Below, piece after piece: positions 1-5,651 of a stretch of DNA of 6,433 bases. A model generated the notes under the pieces. That model was not told where the DNA came from. It was given only the letters and a program-made list of their open reading frames with translations, and did no database searches. This DNA comes from Bifidobacterium breve (lineage in GTDB: Bacteria; Actinomycetota; Actinomycetes; S36-B12): positions 1-6,433 of the forward strand of contig CAMDKJ010000099.1 in the NCBI GenBank assembly GCA_945900705.1. The letters run 5' to 3'. How positions within the stretch are numbered: the first letter of the stretch is position 1; each line of letters starts with the position of its first letter. Made by a program: the position numbers and the translations under genes.

Positions 1-393
1 GGCTACGGCAAGGCCAAGGAAGTTCCGGCCGCTATCGCCAAAGGCGTCGAGGAAGCCAAGAAGCACTTTTTCAAGGTGCCACGGATCCAGGGCACGATTC
101 CGCACCCAATCACGGGTGAGGCTGCTGCCGGTGTCGTGATGCTGCGTCCAGCAGCTCCGGGTACCGGGGTTATTGCTGGCGGCCCAGTTCGTGCCGTCTT
201 GGAGTGCGCTGGCATTCACGATGTGCTGAGCAAGTCCATGGGATCAGACAATGCGATCAACATCGTGCACGCGACGGTTGCGGCGCTGAAGTTACTCGAG
301 TCCCCCGAGGCTGTCGCTGCTCGTCGCGGTTTGCCCCTCGAAGCCGTTGCTCCTGCAGCATTGCTGCGCGCACGCGCCGGGGTAGGTGCGTAA
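1..393 (+). CDS. rpsE: 30S ribosomal protein uS5 (S5), 5' truncated by window edge
   Basis: C-terminal 130 residues of uS5, a small-subunit protein near the decoding centre involved in accuracy and mRNA helicase activity. The visible reading frame opens with GYGKAKEVPAAI, the end of the double-stranded-RNA-binding-like N domain. It continues with GTIPHPITGE (visible residues 31-40) and the core GTGVIAGGPVRAVLE (54-68) followed by AGIHDVLSKSMGS, all typical of the S5 C domain. By comparison with the E. coli protein the missing N terminus should be some 50-75 residues. The last ~20 residues form an Ala/Arg-rich tail (AVAPAALLRARAGVGA) beyond the conserved SPEAVAARRG block; such tails are variable in the family. 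The TAA stop shares its last A with the rpmD start codon (TAATG), so the two genes are probably translationally coupled. Identification is firm; only the start is unseen. Confidence 0.97.
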   Translation, partial: GYGKAKEVPAAIAKGVEEAKKHFFKVPRIQGTIPHPITGEAAAGVVMLRPAAPGTGVIAGGPVRAVLECAGIHDVLSKSMGSDNAINIVHATVAALKLLESPEAVAARRGLPLEAVAPAALLRARAGVGA

Positions 394-575
394 TGGCTCA
401 ACTCAAAGTAACCCAAAAGAAGTCGGAAATCGGTGGCACTTCAAATCAGCGCAATACCTTGCGCTCACTTGGACTAAAGCGTATCGGTGACACTGTTGTT
501 AAGGAAGATCGTCCGGAAATCCGCGGCATGGTAAATATGGTGTCGCACTTGGTTGTTGTCGAGGAGGTTAAGTAG
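393..575 (+). CDS. rpmD: 50S ribosomal protein uL30 (L30)
   Basis: A 60-residue protein, the normal length of bacterial uL30, a small large-subunit protein that is dispensable in some lineages. The core TSNQRNTLRSLGLKRIGDTVV (about residues 16-36) is the classic L30 signature, with the RNA-binding QRxTLxxLGL stretch. It is followed by a conserved RGMVNMVSHLVVVEE C terminus. The ATG at 393 overlaps the rpsE stop by one base. A G-rich GGGGTAGG (379-386) just upstream may act as a weak Shine-Dalgarno, with coupling to rpsE doing the rest. The gene lies in the standard spc order rpsE-rpmD-rplO. The 3' end encodes EEVK using GAGGAGG, which also serves as the ribosome-binding site of rplO. Confidence 0.96.
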   Translation: MAQLKVTQKKSEIGGTSNQRNTLRSLGLKRIGDTVVKEDRPEIRGMVNMVSHLVVVEEVK

Positions 576-577
576 CG

Positions 578-1018
578 ATGGCACTCAAGGTCCATCATCT
601 GCGCCCGGCTCCGGGTGCTAAGACTGCAAAGACTCGTAAGGGTCGCGGTGAGGCGTCAAAAGGCAAGACGTCCGGTCGCGGCACGAAGGGTACGAAGGCG
701 CGCTATCAGGTGCCAGCTCGTTTCGAGGGCGGCCAGATGCCCTTGCATATGCGCCTACCGAAATTGAAGGGGTTTACCAACCCCAACAAAATCGAGTTCC
801 AGGTGGTCAATGTCGCCATGATCGCAAAGTTGTTCCCCCAGGGTGGCGACATCACCGTTGCCGACCTAGTGGCGAAGGGCGCTGTGCGAAAGGGCCAAAA
901 AGTCAAGGTTCTCGGGCAGGGTGATATCGCGGTGGCCGTCAAGGTCAGTGCCGATGCATTCTCTGACAGCGCCCGTGACAAGATCGTGGCCGCAGGCGGT
1001 TCCGCAACCAAGATTTAA
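578..1018 (+). CDS. rplO: 50S ribosomal protein uL15 (L15)
   Basis: A 146-residue uL15, a late-assembly large-subunit protein. It has the family architecture. The basic, glycine-rich extended N-terminal arm (KGRGEASKGKTSGRGTKGTKAR, about residues 21-42) threads into 23S rRNA. Next comes FEGGQMPLHMRLPKLKGF, then a globular C-terminal domain with the signature region KVKVLGQGDIAVAVKVSADAFSDSARDKI near residues 108-136. Length matches the usual 140-150. The start at 578 lies 2 nt after the rpmD stop, with a near-perfect GAGGAGG (561-567) inside rpmD, 10 nt upstream of the ATG. It is followed 12 nt later by secY, the universal order. No anomalies seen. Confidence 0.97.
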   Translation: MALKVHHLRPAPGAKTAKTRKGRGEASKGKTSGRGTKGTKARYQVPARFEGGQMPLHMRLPKLKGFTNPNKIEFQVVNVAMIAKLFPQGGDITVADLVAKGAVRKGQKVKVLGQGDIAVAVKVSADAFSDSARDKIVAAGGSATKI

Positions 1019-1020
1019 GC

Positions 1021-1026
1021 AGGAGG
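1021..1026 (+). promoter_or_regulatory. Shine-Dalgarno deciding the secY GTG start
   Basis: AGGAGG lies 4 nt upstream of the GTG at 1031, directly after the rplO stop. No in-frame ATG lies near, and the next residues (HISAFGAALRTPDLRKKILF) match SecY N termini, so GTG is the start. Confidence 0.8.
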
Positions 1027-1030
1027 CACA

Positions 1031-2329
1031 GTGCACATCAGTGCGTTTGGGGCTGCCCTGCGTACCCCGGATCTTCGCAAGAAGATTCTGTTCACCTTGG
1101 GACTGTTGGCGCTTTATCGCCTCGGTTCAGTTTTACCGACCCCGGGTGTCGACTACTCCGCCATTCAGCGTTGTATCGACATAGTTCAGGATAATTCTGT
1201 CTATGCCTTGATCAACCTATTTAGCGGCGGGGCTTTACTGCAGTTATCTGTTTTCGCACTCGGCATCATGCCCTACATCACCGCGAGCATTATTTTGCAG
1301 TTGCTGACCGTGGTCATCCCGCGTCTAGAGACTCTAAAGAAGGATGGCCAAGCTGGCCAGGCCAAGATCACCCAGTACACGCGGTATTTAACAATTGGCT
1401 TGGCGATTTTGCAGTCGACGGCCATCTTGTCGCTGGCCCGCACCCCTGGCGCTTTGTTCAGCGGATGTAATGAGGCCATCATCCCGAATGACTCGGTGTG
1501 GGTGATTTTGGTAATGATAACCGTGATGACCGCCGGTACCGCCGTCATCATGTGGTTTGGCGAATTAATTACTGAACGCGGCATCGGTAATGGAATGTCG
1601 CTGCTCATCTTCACCTCGATCATCTCTAGCATCCCGGCTCAATTCGCTTCGATTTTGGCTAGCCGGGGCATCTTTACTTTTGCCATGACCGTGCTCGTCG
1701 GCCTGGTCGTTATTGCACTTGTTGTCTTTGTTGAGCAGGCCCAGCGTCGAATCCCGGTTCAGTACGCCAAGCGCATGGTGGGGCGGCGAATGTATGGCGG
1801 CACTTCAACTTATATCCCGCTCAAGGTGAATATGGCCGGTGTTATCCCGGTTATCTTCGCGTCATCCCTGCTGTTCTTGCCGACTTTGTTGGTGCAGTTA
1901 ACAGGTAGTCAGTCTGAGTGGGCCATCTGGATCCAGCAGAACTTTGGCACCGGCACCGGGTCCTACTACTTGATGGTGTACTTCCTCCTTGTTGTGTTCT
2001 TCTGCTACTTCTATGTCTCCATCACCTTCAATCCGGTCGAAGTCGCTGACAATATGAAGAAATACGGTGGATTCATACCCGGAATCCGCGCGGGTAAACC
2101 GACCGCTGATTACCTGGATTATGTGCTGACACGTTTGACCGCCCCGGGTTCGCTTTATCTTGGCATGATCGCGGTCCTGCCGGTCTTCGCATTCGGGGGG
2201 CTAGGTGTCGGCGGGAACTTCATCTTCGGCGGAACCAGTTTGCTGATCATGGTGGGCGTTGGCCTTGACACCGTCAAGCAAATCGAATCCCAGTTGCAGC
2301 AGCGCAACTACGAAGGATTCCTTCGGTAA
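1031..2329 (+). CDS. secY: Preprotein translocase channel subunit SecY
   Basis: A 432-residue polytopic inner-membrane protein, the pore of the SecYEG translocon through which Sec substrates, including the secreted protein encoded downstream, are exported or inserted. TM1 covers about residues 19-37 with the conserved YRLGS. The plug and TM2 region is NLFSGGALLQLSVFALGIMPYITASIILQLL (62-92). The TM4 region ends in the hallmark GIGNG (184-188). The cytoplasmic loop QRRIPVQYAKR (238-248) feeds the ribosome/SecA-binding region, and GGTSTYIPLKVN and the late GIRAGKPTADYLDYVL loop are also conserved. Two cysteines, C48 and C146, both fall in predicted extracytoplasmic loops. Start is GTG with AGGAGG 4 nt upstream. 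The stop overlaps the adk start by one base (TAATG). Length and order are normal for Actinomycetota. Confidence 0.98.
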   Translation: MHISAFGAALRTPDLRKKILFTLGLLALYRLGSVLPTPGVDYSAIQRCIDIVQDNSVYALINLFSGGALLQLSVFALGIMPYITASIILQLLTVVIPRLETLKKDGQAGQAKITQYTRYLTIGLAILQSTAILSLARTPGALFSGCNEAIIPNDSVWVILVMITVMTAGTAVIMWFGELITERGIGNGMSLLIFTSIISSIPAQFASILASRGIFTFAMTVLVGLVVIALVVFVEQAQRRIPVQYAKRMVGRRMYGGTSTYIPLKVNMAGVIPVIFASSLLFLPTLLVQLTGSQSEWAIWIQQNFGTGTGSYYLMVYFLLVVFFCYFYVSITFNPVEVADNMKKYGGFIPGIRAGKPTADYLDYVLTRLTAPGSLYLGMIAVLPVFAFGGLGVGGNFIFGGTSLLIMVGVGLDTVKQIESQLQQRNYEGFLR

Positions 2330-2898
2330 TGCGCCTGATCATGATGGGGCCACCTGGTGCCGGAAAAGGTACCCAGGCCGACATTATGTGCGAGGATATG
2401 TCGATACCCCATATTTCGACCGGCGATATTTTTCGGGCAAATGTCACTCAGGGCACCGCATTGGGTATTGAAGCCAAGCGCTATATGGATGCCGGCGAGT
2501 ACGTACCTGATGGAGTCACCAATGCAATGGTGCGCGACCGGCTGGCACAACCTGATTGCAGCACCGGATTTTTGTTGGATGGCTACCCGCGCACCATTGA
2601 GCAGGTTGGTGAACTTGATTCGATGCTTGCGGCACAAGGTGCGGGCATCGATGCAGTGGTTGAACTCATCGTAGATATTGACGAAGTGGTGCAGCGATTG
2701 GTAAAGCGCGCAGTTGACCAAGGGCGAGCCGATGATGCCGAGAAGGTAATTCGCCACCGCCTAGAAGTTTTTGCTGAGCAAACGGCTCCGCTAACCTCCC
2801 TTTACGCAAGCAGGGGCCTACTTACTCAAGTTAGTGGCATGGGTGATGTCGATGACGTGACCGCGCGTATCCACGCGGCATTGAACTCCAACGCGTGA
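2329..2898 (+). CDS. adk: Adenylate kinase, short (zinc-free LID) form
   Basis: A 189-residue cytosolic enzyme catalysing ATP + AMP to 2 ADP. The N terminus holds the P-loop GPPGAGKGTQ (residues 7-16, K13), the AMP-binding HISTGD (28-33) with R36, and the signature FLLDGYPRT (81-89) with D84 and R88. R123 and R127 precede a short LID, DQGRADD (130-136), so the ~27-residue inserted LID with zinc-binding cysteines is absent. R133 and R144 complete the phosphate-binding arginines. This short form is usual in Actinomycetota. The start overlaps the secY stop (TAATG). Only a weak AAGGA (2313-2317) lies upstream, so coupled translation is likely. It is followed 6 nt later by map, the common spc order secY-adk-map. 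Confidence 0.97.
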   Translation: MRLIMMGPPGAGKGTQADIMCEDMSIPHISTGDIFRANVTQGTALGIEAKRYMDAGEYVPDGVTNAMVRDRLAQPDCSTGFLLDGYPRTIEQVGELDSMLAAQGAGIDAVVELIVDIDEVVQRLVKRAVDQGRADDAEKVIRHRLEVFAEQTAPLTSLYASRGLLTQVSGMGDVDDVTARIHAALNSNA

Positions 2899-2904
2899 TC
2901 GCTC

Positions 2905-3705
2905 ATGTTTCGTAGGAGCGAGTCAATCCAGATTAAGTCCCTTGATCAACTCGCTGTCATGCGTCAAGCCGGTCTTGTTGTTGCCCTAACTTTGCAGGCC
3001 GTGACTGACGCGGTGCGCCCTGGGGTGACAACCCGAGAACTCGACGCGATTGCCCGCGATTGCATCAAATCGAATAATGCGACTCCGTCATTTTTGGGCT
3101 ATCACGGCTTCCCCGCGGTGATTTGTACTTCGGTCAATGAAGAAGTCGTGCATGGCATCCCGGGGGAGCGGGTGCTAGCCGATGGCGACCTAGTCTCGAT
3201 TGACTGCGGAGCCATTGTCGATGGCTGGCACGGCGACGCGGCGGTTAGCGTGCCGGTGGGAGAAGTAACTGCTGCGGTGCTGGCACTATCCGCGGCGACC
3301 GAGGCAGCCATGTGGGCCGGCCTTGAACAAGTGCGTGCTGGTAATCGATTATCGGATATCGGCAACGCCGTCGAGCTGGCGATCAACGCGGCGGGGGATT
3401 ACGGCGTGGTCGAGGATTACACCGGCCACGGGATTGGTACGAGCATGCATATGCACCCACCTGTCCCAAACCACGGCAAGCCAGGCAAAGGCCCGGTCCT
3501 AAAAGTTGGGATGGCACTTGCAATCGAGCCGATGGCGACTTTGGGTTCACCTACTGTTGGCGTGCTAGCCGATGGCTGGACGGTCGTCGCGCTCGACGGC
3601 GGGCCAGCCGCACACTGGGAGCACACGGTTGCCATCACGCAGGCCGGACCTTGGGTCTTAACCGCGCTAGCAGATGTCCGACTTGGCCGGGAGGTACAGT
3701 CTTGA
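2905..3705 (+). CDS. map: Type I methionine aminopeptidase
   Basis: A 266-residue dinuclear-metal enzyme that removes the initiator Met from nascent proteins at the ribosome exit tunnel. The pita-bread-fold residues are all present. The substrate His is H83 (VVHGIP) and the metal ligands are D100 (SIDCG), D111 (WHGDA), H175 (GHGIG), E208 (IEPM) and E239 (WEHT). H182 corresponds to the second active-site His. There is no N-terminal zinc-finger extension, so this is the short type Ia form. The start at 2905 gives the actinobacterial-looking MFRR...IQIK terminus. No Shine-Dalgarno precedes it, so expression probably depends on coupling to adk 6 nt upstream. The C-terminal ~15 residues run past the usual catalytic domain and their codons overlap the ribosome-binding site and start of the next gene. 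Confidence 0.97.
   Translation: MFRRSESIQIKSLDQLAVMRQAGLVVALTLQAVTDAVRPGVTTRELDAIARDCIKSNNATPSFLGYHGFPAVICTSVNEEVVHGIPGERVLADGDLVSIDCGAIVDGWHGDAAVSVPVGEVTAAVLALSAATEAAMWAGLEQVRAGNRLSDIGNAVELAINAAGDYGVVEDYTGHGIGTSMHMHPPVPNHGKPGKGPVLKVGMALAIEPMATLGSPTVGVLADGWTVVALDGGPAAHWEHTVAITQAGPWVLTALADVRLGREVQS
3689..3695 (+). promoter_or_regulatory. Shine-Dalgarno selecting the TTG start of the sulfotransferase gene
   Basis: GGGAGGT inside the 3' end of map lies 6 nt before the TTG at 3702. It favours that start over an in-frame ATG at 3726, which has no such element, and over a further upstream TTG at 3651 deep inside map. Confidence 0.65.
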
Positions 3706-4619
3706 TTGCGCCGGTTACTCCAATTATGGCCGGCGGTACCGGCCGCAGCGGCACCACCGTCATCGCCGGGTTACTCAATAGGCACCCCGAAGTTCGGGCG
3801 AGTTGGCCCCGTGAGGTGAAGTTCGTCAATAAGGACGGAGGACTACTTGACCTCACGCTGGGAATTGCGGGCCATCAGGAAAAGTTGACCTTTAGCAAAC
3901 TAGCCCAAAAGGTAGGGCACCCGCCGCGGTCTAGTTTTGCGGCCTTCGACTTCGGAATGCGCAATTCGTGGTGGCTTCGAACCAACCGGATGGGCCGGGC
4001 GAGCGGGCTGCACCTGAGCTGGGATGAAGTGGGGCGCGACCGGTTGCTTGCCGAGTTGTCGGCCGGCTTGGCTGCCGACCCGATCCAAGCCGGTCGGGAT
4101 TTTCTCGCGGGGATGATTCAGTCCCAACTGGGCCATGCGGGGGAGCCGTGGTGGATTGATACCTCACCGCCAAATATCGCCAACGCGGCCCGGTTCCATC
4201 GATTTTGGCCCGAGGCCCGCTTTATTTGGATGGTGCGAGACGGCCGCAGCACCGCTGCGTCGGTGCTTGGAGAGCGCTGGGGGCCGAGTGATCCGGTCGA
4301 GGCGATAAACTGGTGGGCCGCGCGGATGCGCCGAGCGCATGCGGGCCTGCGCCTGGTCCCTGCGGAGGCAGTTCTCGTGCTATCCCTGGAAGACCTTGTG
4401 GTCCTTGACCGGGAGGCCAGTTACCAGCGAGTACTGGATTTCTTGTCCCTAGAGGATTATCCGGCGATGCGCGAGTTCTTCGTCAATTCGATGCCCGCCG
4501 AGCGGGTGGCTCTGGATAAGTGGCGGGCTCGGGTTCCAGATCCGGTGCCCTTTGCGGACGCGTATCAGGTGGCTGCAGCGGCGCTGCGGTCCGACGGCCT
4601 CGAAGTCTTCCCTCGCTGA
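3702..4619 (+). CDS. PAPS-dependent sulfotransferase family protein
   Basis: A ~305-residue protein of the P-loop-like sulfotransferase family, which moves a sulfuryl group from PAPS to a carbohydrate, lipid or small-molecule acceptor. Visible motifs are the 5'-phosphosulfate-binding loop GGTGRSGTT (residues 11-19) followed by LLNRHPEV, WWIDTSPPN (150-158) in the place of the family's D/K-TP segment, and the 3'-phosphate-binding segment MVRDGRSTAASVL (177-189, with R179 and S187). A DPVEAINWW helix and LVLSLEDLVVLD follow, the latter resembling the usual YEDL block. No signal peptide or membrane segment is seen, so it is probably cytoplasmic. TTG at 3702 overlaps the map TGA (TTGA) and has GGGAGGT upstream; ATG 3726 would give 297 residues. 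The gene is not a normal member of this operon. The acceptor cannot be read from the sequence. Family assignment is good; the role is unknown. Confidence 0.87.
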   Translation: MIAPVTPIMAGGTGRSGTTVIAGLLNRHPEVRASWPREVKFVNKDGGLLDLTLGIAGHQEKLTFSKLAQKVGHPPRSSFAAFDFGMRNSWWLRTNRMGRASGLHLSWDEVGRDRLLAELSAGLAADPIQAGRDFLAGMIQSQLGHAGEPWWIDTSPPNIANAARFHRFWPEARFIWMVRDGRSTAASVLGERWGPSDPVEAINWWAARMRRAHAGLRLVPAEAVLVLSLEDLVVLDREASYQRVLDFLSLEDYPAMREFFVNSMPAERVALDKWRARVPDPVPFADAYQVAAAALRSDGLEVFPR

Positions 4620-4631
4620 CCGCAATTGCAG

Positions 4632-4637
4632 TACCAT
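4632..4637 (+). promoter_or_regulatory. Candidate -10 of a leaderless promoter for the secreted inhibitor-like gene
   Basis: TACCAT fits the TANNNT -10 pattern and ends 6 nt before the ATG at 4644. Transcription would therefore start at or next to the start codon. There is no Shine-Dalgarno before this ATG, and leaderless mRNAs are common in Actinomycetota. No clear -35 is visible upstream. The spacing is suggestive, not proof. Confidence 0.45.
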
Positions 4638-4643
4638 GCGGTC

Positions 4644-5063
4644 ATGCGCAAACTTATGAAAGCCACTGTAATTGCCGCCGCAGCCGCGGCCCTCACCCTA
4701 GGTGTCACCGCCACTAGCAGTGCGGCGACCTTGACCAAGGACCCAGACCCCACCTTGGTGGTACTTCGGGTACCAACCCAGGTCCAGATCAAAGATGGCG
4801 TTGCCATCGTGCTGTCGCAGGACACCAATAAGACCACTGGCTACTCGTGGACGATCAAAGTCACCGGTGACAAGTCGGCCGTGAAGGTCTACGCCGGCAC
4901 CTACCAAGCACCGGCCCCGTCCGGAGCGGTGGGGGTTGCTGGCACCACCACCTGGTACATCAAGGCGCTGGCCCCGGGCCAGGCGGTCCTGAGCTTGATC
5001 GCCACCCCACCCGGTGGGGGAGCTGGCACCGTCAAGAAGTTGACGGTGACCGTCACCCAGTAG
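4644..5063 (+). CDS. Secreted chagasin/I42-like putative cysteine-protease inhibitor
   Basis: A 139-residue protein with a Sec signal peptide: MRKLMK, an Ala/Leu-rich core to about residue 22, and likely cleavage after the SSAA at 25-28. The mature part is an all-beta, Ig-like domain with chagasin-family features. NKTTGYSW (62-69) matches the BC-loop NPTTGY motif except for Lys in place of Pro. GVAGTTTWYIKA (97-108) sits where the DE-loop GxGG motif is followed by the fKA strand. A PGQAVLSL strand comes before the FG loop. That loop is TPPGGGAGT (121-129) and lacks the RPW inhibitory motif, so the inhibitor activity is uncertain. The start at 4644 is chosen because a TACCAT box precedes it; ATG 4656 is the alternative, and an upstream TTG at 4626 is unlikely. 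It lies 24 nt after the sulfotransferase stop. No catalytic residues are recognised. Confidence 0.75.
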   Translation: MRKLMKATVIAAAAAALTLGVTATSSAATLTKDPDPTLVVLRVPTQVQIKDGVAIVLSQDTNKTTGYSWTIKVTGDKSAVKVYAGTYQAPAPSGAVGVAGTTTWYIKALAPGQAVLSLIATPPGGGAGTVKKLTVTVTQ

Positions 5064-5068
5064 GCAGG

Positions 5069-5099
5069 CGCCCCCGGCTGGCCGAACTTGGGGGGGGCG
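5069..5099 (+). terminator. GC-rich hairpin, possible terminator after the inhibitor-like gene
   Basis: CGCCCCC (5069-5075) can pair with GGGGGCG (5093-5099) to give a 7-bp stem around a 17-nt loop, beginning 6 nt after the stop codon. No T-rich tract follows (ATTATGAGG), so it is not a classic intrinsic terminator. It could still separate the upstream genes from the infA promoter. Confidence 0.3.
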
Positions 5100-5124
5100 A
5101 TTATGAGGAAATGGCCCGGGCCCG

Positions 5125-5130
5125 TAGACT
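5125..5130 (+). promoter_or_regulatory. infA: Candidate -10 box of the infA/alpha-operon promoter
   Basis: TAGACT is a strong actinobacterial-type -10. The best -35 candidate is TTATGA at 5101-5106, with an 18-bp spacer but a poor match to TTGACA. The spacer contains the perfect palindrome GGCCCGGGCC (5113-5122). Transcription would begin near 5137, giving a leader of about 125 nt before the infA ATG. The box sits at the boundary where an independent promoter is expected after the inserted genes. Confidence 0.55.
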
Positions 5131-5140
5131 CAGCAGGCTG

Positions 5141-5251
5141 ATGTGGGGCTTCCCCGTTCGTCCGCCGGCAAATTCTCGGTTTTCCGGGTGTTTAGGCGCG
5201 ATTCGTGGTGGCACCGCGCACCGCGCAAGTGGTAATCGGCACACCTGGTGA
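5141..5251 (+). other. Possible 36-codon upstream ORF in the infA leader
   Basis: An ATG about 4 nt after the predicted transcript start opens a 36-codon frame beginning MWGFPVRPPANSR. Its TGA (5249-5251) overlaps a GTG (5248) that is in frame with infA. Shine-Dalgarno support is weak (CAGG just upstream), but a near-leaderless start would fit. The product resembles nothing I recognise. It may be a chance ORF or a regulatory uORF that sets re-initiation at infA. Confidence 0.25.
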
Positions 5252-5255
5252 AAGC

Positions 5256-5260
5256 GGAGG
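5256..5260 (+). promoter_or_regulatory. infA: Unusually close Shine-Dalgarno of infA
   Basis: GGAGG is separated from the ATG at 5263 by only two bases, much closer than the usual 5-9. The in-frame GTG at 5248 lies before this element and has no clear Shine-Dalgarno of its own. Family length supports the ATG. Confidence 0.5.
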
Positions 5261-5262
5261 AT

Positions 5263-5484
5263 ATGGGCAAGAAAGACGGCGCGATCGAGCTCGAGGGCAC
5301 GATCACCGAGTCATTGCCCAATGCAATGTTCCGGGTGGAGTTAGACAACGGGCACAAAGTGCTCGCGCACATCAGCGGCAAGATGCGGATGCACTACATC
5401 CGGATCCTTCCGGACGATCGAGTGGTAGTAGAGCTTTCGCCCTATGACCTAACGCGCGGCCGGATCGTCTACCGCTACAAGTAA
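5263..5484 (+). CDS. infA: Translation initiation factor IF-1
   Basis: A 73-residue OB-fold protein that binds the 30S A site with IF-2 and IF-3 during initiation. Nearly every family position is conserved: EGTITESLPNAMFRVEL (residues 10-26), NGHKVLAHISGKMR (28-41), YIRILPDDRVVVELSPYDLTRGRIVYR. With the ATG at 5263 the protein has the standard length and the usual MxKKDG start. Using GTG 5248 would add five residues (M-K-A-E-D), which is not typical. The Shine-Dalgarno is only 2 nt from the ATG. A TAGACT box about 130 bp upstream probably drives it separately from the preceding genes. It heads infA-rpmJ-rpsM-rpsK, the conserved start of the alpha cluster. Confidence 0.96.
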   Translation: MGKKDGAIELEGTITESLPNAMFRVELDNGHKVLAHISGKMRMHYIRILPDDRVVVELSPYDLTRGRIVYRYK

Positions 5485-5537
5485 GGCCCAGCACTAGGTA
5501 TTACCCAAACTGACCGTTCGAACTCAAGGAAGAAGCC

Positions 5538-5651
5538 ATGAAGGTCAAGCCGAGCGTGAAGAAGATCTGCGACAAGTGCAAAGTCATTCGTCGCCACGGT
5601 CGTGTCATGGTGATCTGCGAGAACGTTCGACACAAGCAGCGCCAAGGCTAA
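5538..5651 (+). CDS. rpmJ: 50S ribosomal protein bL36 (L36), zinc-binding form
   Basis: A 37-residue protein, MKVKPSVKKICDKCKVIRRH and onward, the smallest large-subunit protein, which binds 23S rRNA near the base of the L7/L12 stalk. It carries the full zinc ribbon C11, C14, C27, H32 (CxxC...C....H), so this is the C+ form rather than the zinc-free paralogue expressed under zinc limitation. Start is supported by AAGGAAG (5526-5532), 5 nt before the ATG. It lies 53 nt after infA in the expected order, and its stop is followed by an unusually long structured spacer before rpsM. The gene is too short for many ORF finders, but the identification is firm. Confidence 0.97.
   Translation: MKVKPSVKKICDKCKVIRRHGRVMVICENVRHKQRQG

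Noticed and set aside
3172..3576. 15-bp direct repeat GTGCTAGCCGATGGC at 3172-3186 and 3562-3576 within map
   Set aside because: Both copies encode VLADG in the same frame, and no other homology surrounds them. Likely coincidence of codon choice; no sign of recombination.
3651..3701. Upstream TTG start for the sulfotransferase at 3651
   Set aside because: It would add 17 residues unlike the family, overlapping map by 55 nt, whereas TTG 3702 has a good Shine-Dalgarno and a normal N terminus close to the P-loop.
5090..5097. Run of eight G residues, considered as a phase-variable tract or G-quadruplex
   Set aside because: Single tract outside any gene, with no further G-runs to form a quadruplex; better explained as one arm of the hairpin, and length may be a sequencing error.
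5212..5227. Tandem CACCGCG repeat in the infA leader
   Set aside because: Only two short copies in GC-rich DNA; not a convincing repeat array or binding site.
5516..5523. GTTCGAAC resembling a tRNA T-loop before rpmJ
   Set aside because: No acceptor, D or anticodon arms around it; just an 8-bp palindrome.
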